Part shown: in pieces, positions 1 through 7,599 of the stretch
Position numbering within the stretch: position 1 is the stretch's first letter
Layout: every line of letters starts with the position of its first letter
Source: a virus
Reading direction: 5' to 3' (one strand)
Length of the DNA stretch: 64,000 nt
IMG/VR virus record: IMGVR_UViG_3300027127_000005
Span: 1-64,000 of that record
Translations under genes and position numbers: made by a program
The notes under the pieces: model-generated
What the model was told of the DNA's origin: nothing
The model's database searches: none
The model's input: only the letters and a program-made list of their open reading frames with translations

Positions 1-37
1 ACATTTTATCGTTATAAATGATTATTTCATCTTATGA

Positions 38-238
38 TTAAGTGTTAGTGTTTAGGTTAATCAGTTCTTTTTGAATCGTAATTACATCATATTCATCATC
101 TACACTTGATAGATCAACAGGTGCAAACTCAGAAAGATTTACAGTGTTGTTTGTATGAATGGGGGCATAGAAGAGTTCTTGAGTATCAGGATCAATTGTA
201 TAAACACAACCGTAGTTTTCTTTTTGAAGAATAATCAT
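38..238 (-). CDS. hypothetical protein, 66 aa
   Basis: Small acidic protein of unknown function. Its ATG overlaps the stop of the upstream 32-aa gene (ATGA, 235-238), which implies translational coupling. No motif recognised. Confidence 0.7.
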   Translation of the reverse strand: MIILQKENYGCVYTIDPDTQELFYAPIHTNNTVNLSEFAPVDLSSVDDEYDVITIQKELINLNTNT

Positions 239-333
239 TTGGTTTGAGAGTTAATAATTGCTTGTGCGATTAGAAGAAGTTCATTACCATCTTGTGCTTT
301 AGATAGTAGTTCAAGTTTTTCTTTACGTTTCAT
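235..333 (-). CDS. hypothetical protein, 32 aa
   Basis: Very short reading frame starting MKRKEKLELL. An AAAG purine tract lies just before the ATG. A longer in-frame extension exists but would overlap the 341-493 gene, so the short start is preferred. No function can be assigned. Confidence 0.5.
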   Translation of the reverse strand: MKRKEKLELLSKAQDGNELLLIAQAIINSQTK

Positions 334-340
334 CTTTGTT

Positions 341-493
341 TTAATCAATGACTGAGTAGTTGTCAACATCAATCTCTTTGAGAAGAGTTGTGTATGCTTG
401 AATAGATGCTTCAGTGCAATTATTCTTTTTGAGGTCTTGAATATAATACTCAAGTGCCTCGATAAGCATATGAGTTCGATTGGATTTTTCCAT
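341..493 (-). CDS. hypothetical protein, 50 aa
   Basis: Reads MEKSNRTHML and is mainly helical and charged. It fits between neighbours with one-base spacing, as in the rest of this operon. Function unknown. Confidence 0.6.
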   Translation of the reverse strand: MEKSNRTHMLIEALEYYIQDLKKNNCTEASIQAYTTLLKEIDVDNYSVID

Positions 494-494
494 T

Positions 495-638
495 CTAATT
501 ACTCATTACTTTATCGAATAAAGAATCATAAGCATCTTCACTTAACCATTCGGGAATCTCACAACCAGAATGAAATTCAATCAATGCTTGTAACACTTCA
601 AGTTCTTCAGGTGTGAATCGAAAGATGAGTTCAGTCAT
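495..638 (-). CDS. hypothetical protein, 47 aa
   Basis: Reads MTEL then FTPEELEVLQALIEF. The start overlaps the upstream stop (ATGA at 635-638). The FTPEEL...L pattern is common in small phage proteins. Function unknown. Confidence 0.65.
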   Translation of the reverse strand: MTELIFRFTPEELEVLQALIEFHSGCEIPEWLSEDAYDSLFDKVMSN

Positions 639-874
639 TGATAGAACCGATTGCGAATTTCATTACGAAGTTTATTGAGTGTCTGAATATCAGAAATATA
701 TGCTACATCAGAATGATAATGCTCCTCGAAACTTGCATAACCAAGAACATCAACAATATCTTGAATAGTCAAATCATCGTGTTCTTGCAACTGACATTCA
801 TCAAACTGATTGAAGTATCGAGTCAGAAATAACAGAGCATCAGAGTAGATGGTTTCAGTGAGAGTTTGAGTCAT
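635..874 (-). CDS. hypothetical protein, 79 aa
   Basis: Starts MTQTLTETIYSDALLFL. Acidic, predicted mostly helical, no recognised domain. Coupled by ATGA overlap to the downstream 47-aa gene. Confidence 0.7.
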   Translation of the reverse strand: MTQTLTETIYSDALLFLTRYFNQFDECQLQEHDDLTIQDIVDVLGYASFEEHYHSDVAYISDIQTLNKLRNEIRNRFYQ

Positions 875-875
875 T

Positions 876-1034
876 TCAGTTACTTACTTTACGTTCAATC
901 AGTTTAGCAGGAGATCCACAAGACCTATAAAACTCTACCATTGATTGTGCTTCTTGTAGAGTATTAAAGTATTGACTTCTCCATTCACAATCGTTGTAAG
1001 GCACCTGATAAGTAACTTCATACATTTGATTCAT
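876..1034 (-). CDS. hypothetical protein, 52 aa
   Basis: Start chosen at MNQMYEVTYQ because the upstream gene ends at 1036 and the ATG follows its TGA directly. The pattern YxVxYQVPYNDCEWRSQYFNT followed by a helix (EAQSMVEFYRSCG) resembles small phage proteins with a strand-strand-helix layout. Function unknown. Confidence 0.65.
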   Translation of the reverse strand: MNQMYEVTYQVPYNDCEWRSQYFNTLQEAQSMVEFYRSCGSPAKLIERKVSN

Positions 1035-1035
1035 T

Positions 1036-1200
1036 TCAGGCATTGATGAGTTGTTGAACTTGTGCGAAGGTTTTACATTGCCCTGCTTTAATAGCATTGA
1101 TGATGCTATAAGTCACAAAACCACAACGTTCAGTGGCAGGATCACAAATAGCATAACCTGCTTGCTTGGTTTGAACATCGAAAACAGTTTTGATCAGCAT
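1036..1200 (-). CDS. hypothetical protein, 54 aa
   Basis: Reads MLIKTVFDVQTKQAGYAICD, 54 codons. It ends two bases before the next ATG. Three cysteines (residues 19, 26, 42) but no clear zinc motif. Function unknown. Confidence 0.6.
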   Translation of the reverse strand: MLIKTVFDVQTKQAGYAICDPATERCGFVTYSIINAIKAGQCKTFAQVQQLINA

Positions 1201-1239
1201 TGTTTGTTGTTTGTGTGGGACAGATGAAAGAATTAAGAA

Positions 1240-1494
1240 CTAGATGCGAGCAAGTGCATCTTTCTTTTGCTTGGGATTAGAAACTTTCTTACACCAAGCA
1301 GACTTACGAGAAGAATTAACTTGAGAAGGAAGTTTCTGCTTACCTTGCACTTCATTCACAAGTTGAATCATTTGAATGAAGAATTGCTTTTCCATCCGTT
1401 GAGCAGCAGTCATTTCTTGAGTCTGAACTTCGTTCATCATAGCACGGATCTGGGTGTTTGTCAAGGTGGTAACGGTTCTTCTACCTATCAGCAT
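1240..1494 (-). CDS. hypothetical basic protein, 84 aa
   Basis: Starts MLIGRRTVTTLTNTQIR. Helical middle and a lysine-rich C-terminal third (KKVSNPKQKKDALARI), which suggests nucleic-acid contact, though that is inference. Confidence 0.65.
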   Translation of the reverse strand: MLIGRRTVTTLTNTQIRAMMNEVQTQEMTAAQRMEKQFFIQMIQLVNEVQGKQKLPSQVNSSRKSAWCKKVSNPKQKKDALARI

Positions 1495-1514
1495 CCCTGA
1501 TGGGTATGCTGGAC

Positions 1515-1733
1515 TCAGAACTGTTCATTTGCATAAGAATCAATCCCCCGAATAATTCCTTCAGCAAATGCAACAGCAATACTTGCCCAAAACTCAGGAC
1601 TTTTTACAAGATCAGAAATTGCTTTAATCCAATCTTGAGGAGTAGAGTTCTTCAGCATTTCCTTCTCTTCAGGAGTCAGATTGGAAATTGTTTCATTCCA
1701 ATCAGATTTAAGTTGTTGTTCGAGAGTTTGCAT
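1515..1733 (-). CDS. hypothetical protein, 72 aa
   Basis: Starts MQTLEQQLKSDWNETISNLT. A charged N-terminal half is followed by a more hydrophobic helix (FWASIAVAFAEGIIRGI), possibly membrane-associated. First gene after the module at 1740-1850. Confidence 0.65.
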   Translation of the reverse strand: MQTLEQQLKSDWNETISNLTPEEKEMLKNSTPQDWIKAISDLVKSPEFWASIAVAFAEGIIRGIDSYANEQF

Positions 1734-1739
1734 AAAGAA

Positions 1740-1850
1740 TGAAGAATGGGACTCGGGTGGGACCAGACCCCTCCACCTCTTTAATATACCACATCCAGGG
1801 GTCTGTGCTCATTTACTGTGCCACTAGAACAAGTGGCACACGGTATAAGA
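1740..1850 (-). promoter_or_regulatory. intergenic terminator-promoter module
   Basis: On the minus strand a perfect 8-bp stem (GTGCCACT/AGTGGCAC, 6-nt loop) is followed by GAGCACAGACCCC and then GGTATATTAAAG, a sigma70-like -10. The same layout recurs at 3360-3470, 4100-4200, 7600-7665 and elsewhere. Confidence 0.6.
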
Positions 1851-1852
1851 GA

Positions 1853-2101
1853 CTAGAGTTGAGACAGCACCCACATCATCGCAGATACTTCTTCTTTAGT
1901 ATTCCAACCATTTACATCTTCAGTCATATTTCCATTGGGACGGAAAATTGCAACTTCATAATTGTTCTCATTGATGTTGCCATAGAGACCACAATTCGGT
2001 GGACCAGCAACTACACTAATCTCCCAACCGTTGGAAAACTTATGTCGTGCTTGAATACACTCAGGAATATGATGGGGGTTAAACTTCAGAAGGTCAAACA
2101 T
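1853..2101 (-). CDS. hypothetical protein, 82 aa
   Basis: Starts MFDLLKFNPH. The segment HKFSNGWEISVVAGPPNCGLYG followed by NYEVAIFRPNGNM reads as a compact beta-rich fold. It overlaps the upstream gene by a few bases. Function unknown. Confidence 0.7.
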   Translation of the reverse strand: MFDLLKFNPHHIPECIQARHKFSNGWEISVVAGPPNCGLYGNINENNYEVAIFRPNGNMTEDVNGWNTKEEVSAMMWVLSQL

Positions 2102-2291
2102 TGTAAGTAACTTGATAAGAACTGAACTTTGTAACTGCGTCGAGAATCTTTAGATGTTCTTGCGTTGGTTCATAATCATCATTGTCAAACGGAGAAAGAA
2201 TATAAACCATTTGGTCGCAGATGAGTTTATGTAGAACCTTATAATTTTCCTTACTCAGTGTGATTTGCATTAAATCTTTATCCATTGTCAT
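2094..2291 (-). CDS. hypothetical protein, 65 aa
   Basis: Start placed at the ATG of MTMDKDLMQITL. The in-frame TTG two codons earlier lies against the upstream stop. Function unknown. Confidence 0.65.
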   Translation of the reverse strand: MTMDKDLMQITLSKENYKVLHKLICDQMVYILSPFDNDDYEPTQEHLKILDAVTKFSSYQVTYNV

Positions 2292-2293
2292 TT

Positions 2294-2626
2294 TCAAATA
2301 ACTTGTTGCGAGAGTGCATACTTCACAATCTCGGTGCGATTGTTCTTATATTGCAGAAGAAGTTCAATCAGAGGTTTGGTATCATCAGGATTTTGAACTT
2401 TTGGGTCACATTCACTATTGACAATAGCAGTGAAAATACTTGCAATCTCAAAATCAGATTCAAACAGAATTTCCCGATGCTCATCAATATAAAGATAATC
2501 ATCTACTGCACTACCAGAAAGTTTCAGAGGAATATCAGGACCAATCATACCCAAAGTTGCAAGTCGTTGCAATGCACCAACAACCCACATCAGTTTACAC
2601 TCATCAATTGTCAGTTGTGCGTTCAT
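2294..2626 (-). CDS. hypothetical protein, 110 aa
   Basis: Starts MNAQLTIDECKLMWVVGALQ. Predicted helical, acidic centre. Sits directly downstream of the DUF2786-type gene. Function unknown. Confidence 0.7.
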   Translation of the reverse strand: MNAQLTIDECKLMWVVGALQRLATLGMIGPDIPLKLSGSAVDDYLYIDEHREILFESDFEIASIFTAIVNSECDPKVQNPDDTKPLIELLLQYKNNRTEIVKYALSQQVI

Positions 2627-2670
2627 CGTATTAGGAATAAAGGGAAAAGTGAAGTAGAGGCGAGATTAAC

Positions 2671-3345
2671 TCACACTCCACACAGTTGTTTGGTCACAGA
2701 ACCAGTTGCTTGACGGTTCAGAGATACACCAGCACCAACGTTAGAACCAGCATAAGCACCAGCACCATTAGCACCATTCATCTTCTTTGCACGTCCGAAT
2801 CGCATCGTAGAGAGTTTATCACTCACTGCTTTTGCATCATCGTGAACTCGGTTCTCTGCTTTCTTCATTTCACGCAAACGCAGAGCAACATTATCTGCAA
2901 ATGCCTTGCGGAAATTAAGTTTGAAACTACGAGAAACAGTTGCACCAGTTAGAGCAGACATAATCTTCTCTGCTTGATATGCAACTTCTGCTTCTTTCTC
3001 CATCACTTGATTCAGGTAATCATAATAGAGACGCACTTGGATTTGTTGTGCTTCACTACCAATGATTTGCAGAGACTTAACATCACCATTCTTCATATAT
3101 GCCTTTGCATCATAGAAAGATGCAATCGCATTCAGAAGAGTTGTAAGTGCAACATTCACACGTTTGAAATTGATGAAAGATTCATCATAAACTTGAGTTT
3201 CAGTTGCTTCGGTGATTGTAACACCATACTGCTTACACAGTTTATCAATCATCTTGGCAGCAGCATCTGCTTCACCATCAAAAGAAGTTCCTTCCTGAAG
3301 TTTCAGGATAGACTGAATCTTGGAGATGACTTGTGAACGGTCCAT
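2671..3345 (-). CDS. DUF2786-type protein, 224 aa
   Basis: The N-terminus (ISKIQSILKLQEGTSFDGEA then DAAAKMIDKLCKQYGV) matches the DUF2786 pattern of a short repeat-like helix pair with EGT and multiple alanines. The C-terminal glycine/alanine stretch (GANGAGAYAGSNVGAGVSLN) resembles the tail seen in many phage members of this family. The family's biochemical role is not known to me. First gene of its operon, after the module at 3360-3470. Confidence 0.75.
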   Translation of the reverse strand: MDRSQVISKIQSILKLQEGTSFDGEADAAAKMIDKLCKQYGVTITEATETQVYDESFINFKRVNVALTTLLNAIASFYDAKAYMKNGDVKSLQIIGSEAQQIQVRLYYDYLNQVMEKEAEVAYQAEKIMSALTGATVSRSFKLNFRKAFADNVALRLREMKKAENRVHDDAKAVSDKLSTMRFGRAKKMNGANGAGAYAGSNVGAGVSLNRQATGSVTKQLCGV

Positions 3346-3359
3346 GTTAAAAGAATGAA

Positions 3360-3470
3360 GATTGAGACTCGGGTGGGACAGTGCGACCTGCTCCCTCCAC
3401 CCTTTAAGATTAGCATATTTGGGGGTCTGTGCCCATTTCGTGTGCCACTAGAACAAGTGGCACATCTCAA
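3360..3470 (-). promoter_or_regulatory. intergenic terminator-promoter module
   Basis: Minus strand: the perfect stem GTGCCACT/AGTGGCAC, then GGGCACAGACCCCC and an A/T-rich stretch. Close copy of the 1740-1850 module. Confidence 0.55.
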
Positions 3471-3478
3471 CACTGGAC

Positions 3479-3631
3479 TCACCGATTTGTGCTGATAATA
3501 TCAGCAACAGTGTAAAGTGTGTTTGCAGTTACATTCCTCACACTCGGAGAGAAAATAAATGCAACTGCAAAGATAAGAATTATAGTTCGCATCTTATTTG
3601 GTGGTCTAAATGTGAGTGTTTTAGTTCTCAT
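3479..3631 (-). CDS. small membrane protein, 50 aa
   Basis: Reads MRTKTLTFRPPNKMRTIILI with one hydrophobic segment (IILIFAVAFIF) flanked by arginines, consistent with a single transmembrane helix. A second ATG at codon 14 could be the true start. Start overlaps the upstream stop (TGATG). Confidence 0.6.
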   Translation of the reverse strand: MRTKTLTFRPPNKMRTIILIFAVAFIFSPSVRNVTANTLYTVADIISTNR

Positions 3632-3819
3632 CAGGCAGAGATGGCATAGAGTTTATCAAACTCATAAGCACCATCATCTTCCTCAACTGCCCGATAAACA
3701 ATCACATTCTCACCAGAGAGTTCAACACTCCAATCAAGTGCTTCATCTTTTGCTTCATATACATTGTCAAACCACTCAGCATCAATCAAATCAAAAGATG
3801 CGGGACAGATAACAAACAT
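3631..3819 (-). CDS. hypothetical acidic protein, 62 aa
   Basis: Start at ATG of MFVICPASFDLIDAEWFDNV. Very acidic C-terminal half (AVEEDDGAYEFDKLY). Function unknown. Confidence 0.65.
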   Translation of the reverse strand: MFVICPASFDLIDAEWFDNVYEAKDEALDWSVELSGENVIVYRAVEEDDGAYEFDKLYAISA

Positions 3820-3882
3820 TGGAATCAAAGAGTAAATGAATTAAATCCACAGAGGGAGAATTGAATCTCCCCCAAATTAAAC

Positions 3883-4080
3883 TCAGGCAGCAACCATAGC
3901 ACGGGCAATCTCATCATCATTCTCAGGACAATCAGCAATGCCCAGGTCTTCACAAACTTGCTCACGAGTGAGTTCAGTTTGATAGGGAACAAGAACATTC
4001 AGAATATCCAGAATGTCGTTGCCAGTATCACCCTGGCAGAGCATAGCAACCATCACATCACGAGAGAAATCAACAGTCAT
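3883..4080 (-). CDS. hypothetical acidic protein, 65 aa
   Basis: Starts MTVDFSRDVMVAML. Contains NDILDILNVLV and a helical acidic tail, a composition typical of small phage host-takeover proteins, but no domain is recognised. Confidence 0.65.
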   Translation of the reverse strand: MTVDFSRDVMVAMLCQGDTGNDILDILNVLVPYQTELTREQVCEDLGIADCPENDDEIARAMVAA

Positions 4081-4099
4081 TTTAGTTTGAGTTAGTTGG

Positions 4100-4200
4100 A
4101 CGTTTGTGGGTGGGTGTGACCCCTTCCACCCTTTAAGAATACCACATTTAGGGGTCTGTGCTCTTTTAGTGTGCCACTAGAAGAAGTGGCACAGGGCATC
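4100..4200 (-). promoter_or_regulatory. intergenic terminator-promoter module
   Basis: Minus strand: the stem GTGCCACT/AGTGGCAC, then GAGCACAGACCCC, then GTGGTATTCTTAAAGG. Same order as the 1740 module. Confidence 0.55.
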
Positions 4201-4207
4201 ATTGGAC

Positions 4208-4423
4208 TCAGTGAGATTCAGAGATTTCAACATAATCAAGATATTTCACACACCAACCAGTTCTGTCAGAAACTGCATCAGCAAGTTCATCTTCAGTCTC
4301 AACCTCAAAGACTTCACCAATCACGGATTTAGTGACTGCAACCTGTTCATCATAAGGAAGTTCCCCAGAGATTTCTTCTCCATCATCAAAATCAAACTCA
4401 ATGTCAGTTAGTTTCAGAAGCAT
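4208..4423 (-). CDS. hypothetical acidic protein, 71 aa
   Basis: Starts MLLKLTDIEFDFDDGEEISG. Strongly acidic. Last gene before the 4100-4200 module. Function unknown. Confidence 0.65.
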   Translation of the reverse strand: MLLKLTDIEFDFDDGEEISGELPYDEQVAVTKSVIGEVFEVETEDELADAVSDRTGWCVKYLDYVEISESH

Positions 4424-4425
4424 TG

Positions 4426-4674
4426 TCAGACACCAATAAAAGGATTAGCAAGTTGTGGAATCGTATTGAAGTCTACAACTTCATACGGAATAGTGTGATT
4501 GAGATATTCTTCAATCTCAAGATTCATCTCAATGCGATTGAGAAACTTCTTGGATTGACTTTGACCCATAAAAGTGAGAGTCTTCAAGAACCACTCTTGA
4601 GATACATCACCAAAAGGTGTTTTGATGGGGTAGAAATCTACCACCATGTTTCCATCGTTAGATTGAAGTTTCAT
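4426..4674 (-). CDS. hypothetical protein, 82 aa
   Basis: Starts MKLQSNDGNMVVDFYPIKTP. Follows the ArdA-like gene with a 2-base gap, so it is likely co-expressed with it. Function unknown. Confidence 0.7.
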   Translation of the reverse strand: MKLQSNDGNMVVDFYPIKTPFGDVSQEWFLKTLTFMGQSQSKKFLNRIEMNLEIEEYLNHTIPYEVVDFNTIPQLANPFIGV

Positions 4675-4676
4675 AT

Positions 4677-5072
4677 TCAGAATTTGGTATCAAAAACAAA
4701 ACCATTGACATAAACAGAATCAAGATTGTCAAAGGTATTTTCCCAGTCAATCTCAATAAAAGCAGGGAAATCAACAGAATAACAATCAGTTACAAAGTTT
4801 TCCGCATAATCTGCTTTAGACTCCCATTCACCACGGTAAGCATCTTCAAAGGAAGAGAGATTATCAATACCAAACTCTTCAATGAAAGTATCTACAGCAC
4901 GATAGTTATAAGATTCACCAAACTGAACATACTCTTCGTAATACTGAACAAATGTATCTTCACCATGCTCACCGATGAAAATATACATATCTTCATCATA
5001 ATAGGATTGCTCAACCAAATCCTTAATGAAATCAACAGTGGATTCTTTAAGTTGCATTTCAGTTGCAGGCAT
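4677..5072 (-). CDS. ArdA-like antirestriction protein, 131 aa
   Basis: The C-terminal half has the ArdA pattern: a helix ending FIEEFG, then FEDAYRGEW-S-ADYAENF, then FIEIDWEN and YVNGFVF. ArdA proteins are acidic DNA mimics that occupy the DNA groove of type I restriction enzymes. This one is very acidic and slightly shorter than the roughly 165-aa family norm; the shortfall is at the N-terminus. Coupled to the 4426 gene. It would protect incoming phage DNA from host type I systems, which is inference from family. Confidence 0.7.
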   Translation of the reverse strand: MPATEMQLKESTVDFIKDLVEQSYYDEDMYIFIGEHGEDTFVQYYEEYVQFGESYNYRAVDTFIEEFGIDNLSSFEDAYRGEWESKADYAENFVTDCYSVDFPAFIEIDWENTFDNLDSVYVNGFVFDTKF

Positions 5073-5173
5073 TGGGTCTCTTAACCTCGATTACTTTGTA
5101 ATGATAGCACCCCAGAGGGGGAAATGGGGGGTTTGGTGGACAGTCCCCCAACTGTCACAGTCTCACACTAGAC

Positions 5174-5356
5174 TCACTCATCATACCAGTATTCATAATC
5201 TTTCACAATATCATCAGGATGATGATACTTTTCAGTCATACGTTCAATAAAGTCTCTCACTTCACCATCATCCATCTCATCATTAAAGAAAAGTGCAACG
5301 TTTACACTTTTGTGAGTAGGAATACGTCCTTGTGTCAGAGTGTTTTCTTCTTCCAT
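5174..5356 (-). CDS. hypothetical acidic protein, 60 aa
   Basis: Starts MEEENTLTQGRIPTHKSVNV. The acidic tail contains IVKDYEYWYDE. Start overlaps the upstream stop at 5356. Function unknown. Confidence 0.65.
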   Translation of the reverse strand: MEEENTLTQGRIPTHKSVNVALFFNDEMDDGEVRDFIERMTEKYHHPDDIVKDYEYWYDE

Positions 5357-5763
5357 TAAAATTGTTCTTCGATTAGTTTAGAAAGTGCTTCAAAAGTATA
5401 ACCCGTATCGTTCAGATTGGCAATATACTCCTTATAGGACCAATCATCTTTATCATCATCCTCAGTAACATCAACTCGAACTTGAGGACTATGAAGAGAA
5501 AATCCTGCCCAATTCATCACAGATTTAGGCAGAAACTCACCCTCACCATCGAAATACCAATAGTCCATTGGTTCAGGATTAGTTTCATCACTATTTTCAT
5601 CATGACTCCTAAACTCCCATTGAGTATCGTGTTCTTGTGAATAAAGGTCACACAGAACACCAAGGCAACAATAACCATTTGCACCACGGAGTTTCCCACT
5701 GCCTTGTTCGTATTTGCCAGAAAGCAGAGCATCAACCCATTTCTGTTTAATTTCAGGATTCAT
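5356..5763 (-). CDS. conserved phage protein, 135 aa
   Basis: The start MNPEIKQKWVDALLSGKYEQ and the motif RGANGYCCLGVLCDLY match a widespread phage protein family of about 120-150 aa with a conserved CCLGVLCD signature. Molecular role unknown. An upstream in-frame start is rejected because it overlaps the 5765-5950 gene. Confidence 0.75.
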   Translation of the reverse strand: MNPEIKQKWVDALLSGKYEQGSGKLRGANGYCCLGVLCDLYSQEHDTQWEFRSHDENSDETNPEPMDYWYFDGEGEFLPKSVMNWAGFSLHSPQVRVDVTEDDDKDDWSYKEYIANLNDTGYTFEALSKLIEEQF

Positions 5764-5764
5764 T

Positions 5765-5950
5765 TTAGTTTTCAGTGTCGTTGATGTCATCAAACCAAGT
5801 GTCAAGTGAATTAAAGATTTCTGTAACTATACTATCAGATATAGAATCAATGTGTGGTTCTGAATTATGCTTAAAAGCACGATTGTATCCAAACCTTACA
5901 CCTTCTTCTATTGCCATTTCTAATACGGCACGGAACTTAGGTTTCATCAT
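5765..5950 (-). CDS. conserved small protein, 61 aa
   Basis: Starts MMKPKFRAVLEMAIEEGVRF. The pattern AIEEGVRFGYNRAFKH...DSI followed by an acidic tail resembles small cyanophage proteins I recall. Role unknown. Confidence 0.7.
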   Translation of the reverse strand: MMKPKFRAVLEMAIEEGVRFGYNRAFKHNSEPHIDSISDSIVTEIFNSLDTWFDDINDTEN

Positions 5951-6129
5951 TCATACGCAGGAAACTGACTTTCTGGTCCATACTCTTTCACATACTCAGG
6001 AAAGGCAAGAATCAGTCTAGTTTTATTTGATGGGTCTGCTTTTCGCATTGCATAAGCAAGTGCAACAACAAATGAACCACCAAATGATTCCATTCGGTTC
6101 ATCATTTCATCAATTTCAATAGCAGTCAT
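5947..6129 (-). CDS. conserved small protein, 60 aa
   Basis: ATG start MTAIEIDEMMNRMESFGGSF. The motif FGGSFVVALAYAMRKADPSN followed by FPEYVKEYGP resembles a common small phage family. Role unknown. It overlaps the neighbouring gene starts by 4 bases. Confidence 0.75.
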   Translation of the reverse strand: MTAIEIDEMMNRMESFGGSFVVALAYAMRKADPSNKTRLILAFPEYVKEYGPESQFPAYE

Positions 6130-6392
6130 CGGCAAGTCCAAGGAAGAGTTTTCAGTTCATCATCAGTAAATTGAATACCATCATCAAGTCGTGCTTCATT
6201 CTTATACAAATACCACTGCTTGAAGTTAGTAATGTGTCCTCGCAAATCACCATCCTCATCTACAAAATATACAAGGACATCACAATACTTATTTCTGTCC
6301 CAAGTTAGAATGGTGCATTTACGAATGGGTGCTTTTTCAAATTCAATATCATCAAGTTTTTCAATAGGATAATCAGTAAAGGCATCAAGCAT
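6126..6392 (-). CDS. hypothetical protein with paralog at 40046, 88 aa
   Basis: Starts MLDAFTDYPIEKLDD. Paralog of 40046-40330, sharing KYCDVLVY, NEARLDDGIQFT and the ELKTLPWT tail. The upstream sequence including the promoter is also shared, so gene and promoter were duplicated together. Beta-rich; function unknown. Confidence 0.75.
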   Translation of the reverse strand: MLDAFTDYPIEKLDDIEFEKAPIRKCTILTWDRNKYCDVLVYFVDEDGDLRGHITNFKQWYLYKNEARLDDGIQFTDDELKTLPWTCR

Positions 6393-6402
6393 TTGAAGTT
6401 CC

Positions 6403-6475
6403 TTTGTGTATGAGAGTATTATAAGGCATCAAAGGGCACTCCGAAGGATGCCCTGTGCCAGTTTTCAGAGTGCCA
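6403..6475 (-). promoter_or_regulatory. terminator-promoter module
   Basis: Minus strand: CTGGCACAGGGCATCC with a UUCG-type loop and GAGTGCCC 3' arm (terminator-like), then TGATGCC and TATAATACTCTCATAC. The -10 hexamer TATAAT is perfect; no TTGACA-like -35 is seen. Confidence 0.65.
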
Positions 6476-6507
6476 TCACTTACCAGTCAGACCACCAGGT
6501 AGGGCAA

Positions 6508-6675
6508 TCAGTCCCAATCGTTGATGTTCCAGATGCCCCACTGGCGACCGTTGAAGTGGGCGTCTCGGGTGGCGATTGCCTGCTCACGCTGGGCGTTAGT
6601 ATAGTTGTTCCACAGTGAGAGGTCGCCGCTGTTGTAACAGTCGGACCATATCTTGTTTGCTTCGGTCAGGGTCAT
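6508..6675 (-). CDS. hypothetical protein, 55 aa, G+C-rich
   Basis: ATG start MTLTEANKIWSDCYNSGDLS. Codon use is clearly richer in G+C than all neighbours, which suggests recent acquisition. Tryptophan-rich C-terminus (GRQWGIWNINDWD). Function unknown. Confidence 0.65.
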   Translation of the reverse strand: MTLTEANKIWSDCYNSGDLSLWNNYTNAQREQAIATRDAHFNGRQWGIWNINDWD

Positions 6676-6677
6676 CG

Positions 6678-6752
6678 GTTTGTTTCGTATGAGAGTATTA
6701 TAAGGCATCTGGTGCCTCTGTGCTCTTTTAGTGTGCCAGTGCTACAACTGGC
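6678..6752 (-). promoter_or_regulatory. terminator-promoter module
   Basis: Minus strand: GTGCCAGTTGTAGCACTGGCAC stem-loop read in two arms (GTGCCAGT/ACTGGCAC), then GAGCACAGAGGCACC, then TGCCTTATAATACTCTCATACG. Strong copy of the module with a perfect TATAAT. Confidence 0.65.
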
Positions 6753-6755
6753 ACA

Positions 6756-7025
6756 TCACCATTGATAATACCTGAACTCATCAGTAGTATCTGCATCAGG
6801 GTCAAAGAGAACATATTTTGCATTATATTTTTCTTGCACCAATTTCAACAGGTCGCACAAGCAAACCAATCCACCCTGATAATAGAAATCCCTCATCTCT
6901 GAAACAGTGGAAACAAGAGCACATTCTTTGTTTCCAACATAAGAAAATTCATCAATCTTTGCTGCTTCCAATGGATGTAGGTGTGCAGTAGAAAGAATAA
7001 TCAGACTGTGTGTTTCCATAGTCAT
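6756..7025 (-). CDS. hypothetical protein, 89 aa
   Basis: Start at ATG of MTMETHSLIILSTAHLHPLE. The N-terminal strand IILSTAHLHPLEA and later YQGGLVCL/LVQEKY resemble DUF5983-like phage proteins, but I am not certain. Role unknown. Confidence 0.65.
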   Translation of the reverse strand: MTMETHSLIILSTAHLHPLEAAKIDEFSYVGNKECALVSTVSEMRDFYYQGGLVCLCDLLKLVQEKYNAKYVLFDPDADTTDEFRYYQW

Positions 7026-7231
7026 CAATTCACAGCAAGGACAAGATTGGCAACTCGGTTCTCAGGAACAAACTCCTGCAGTTTATCATAAATCCGTTGG
7101 AATTGACCCCCAAGGTGCATATAATAAGCAGAGAGTTGATAATTCTCTGCAAGTTGAAGAGCATTTTCTTTCTCTTCAAGTACGGACATAATATCCAACA
7201 ACTCACCAGAGGTAAAAGAAATAGAAGTCAT
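7025..7231 (-). CDS. hypothetical protein, 68 aa
   Basis: Starts MTSISFTSGELLDIMSVLEE. Helical, likely coiled-coil core. Coupled to both neighbours by short overlaps. Function unknown. Confidence 0.65.
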   Translation of the reverse strand: MTSISFTSGELLDIMSVLEEKENALQLAENYQLSAYYMHLGGQFQRIYDKLQEFVPENRVANLVLAVN

Positions 7232-7410
7232 TTGATGTTAAAGATGTCAAACAGTTCTTGTTGAGTCTTAGTGAAGAGAGTATCAGGTTCAGGATAGTTG
7301 TAAAGTTCTTCCTGAAACTCTTTGTAATGGCAAAGAATGTCTTGCAGAGCAAGCAATTGTTTATCAGTCAAAACTTCCTCAATAGTCAGAACAGTATCAA
7401 GCATTTCCAT
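7228..7410 (-). CDS. hypothetical protein, 60 aa
   Basis: Starts MEMLDTVLTIEEVLTDKQLL. Helical and acidic. TGATG overlap with the upstream gene at 7410. Function unknown. Confidence 0.65.
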   Translation of the reverse strand: MEMLDTVLTIEEVLTDKQLLALQDILCHYKEFQEELYNYPEPDTLFTKTQQELFDIFNIK

Positions 7411-7574
7411 CAGTAATCACTCCCATCATTTGTGCATTGTTGAATCCAATAAGAATAAGCAGGAAAGTTTTGTGGATGACTCCTATCTCGTTGATACCAG
7501 TTGAATGCAAGATTCACTCTGTTTTCTGGAATCATCAAATAAGGAATCTTAGAAAGATGTGGGGTGTAAGTCAT
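7410..7574 (-). CDS. hypothetical protein, 54 aa
   Basis: Reads MTYTPHLSKIPYLMIPENRV with aromatic-rich tail (WYQRDRSHPQNFPAYSYWIQ). First gene downstream of the module at 7600-7665. Function unknown. Confidence 0.6.
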   Translation of the reverse strand: MTYTPHLSKIPYLMIPENRVNLAFNWYQRDRSHPQNFPAYSYWIQQCTNDGSDY

Positions 7575-7599
7575 TGAAGGTCTTCCTCAACCATAGAAC

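Noticed and set aside
5517-5735. Minus-strand 72-codon frame inside 5356-5763
   Set aside because: It is a different frame within a conserved protein gene.
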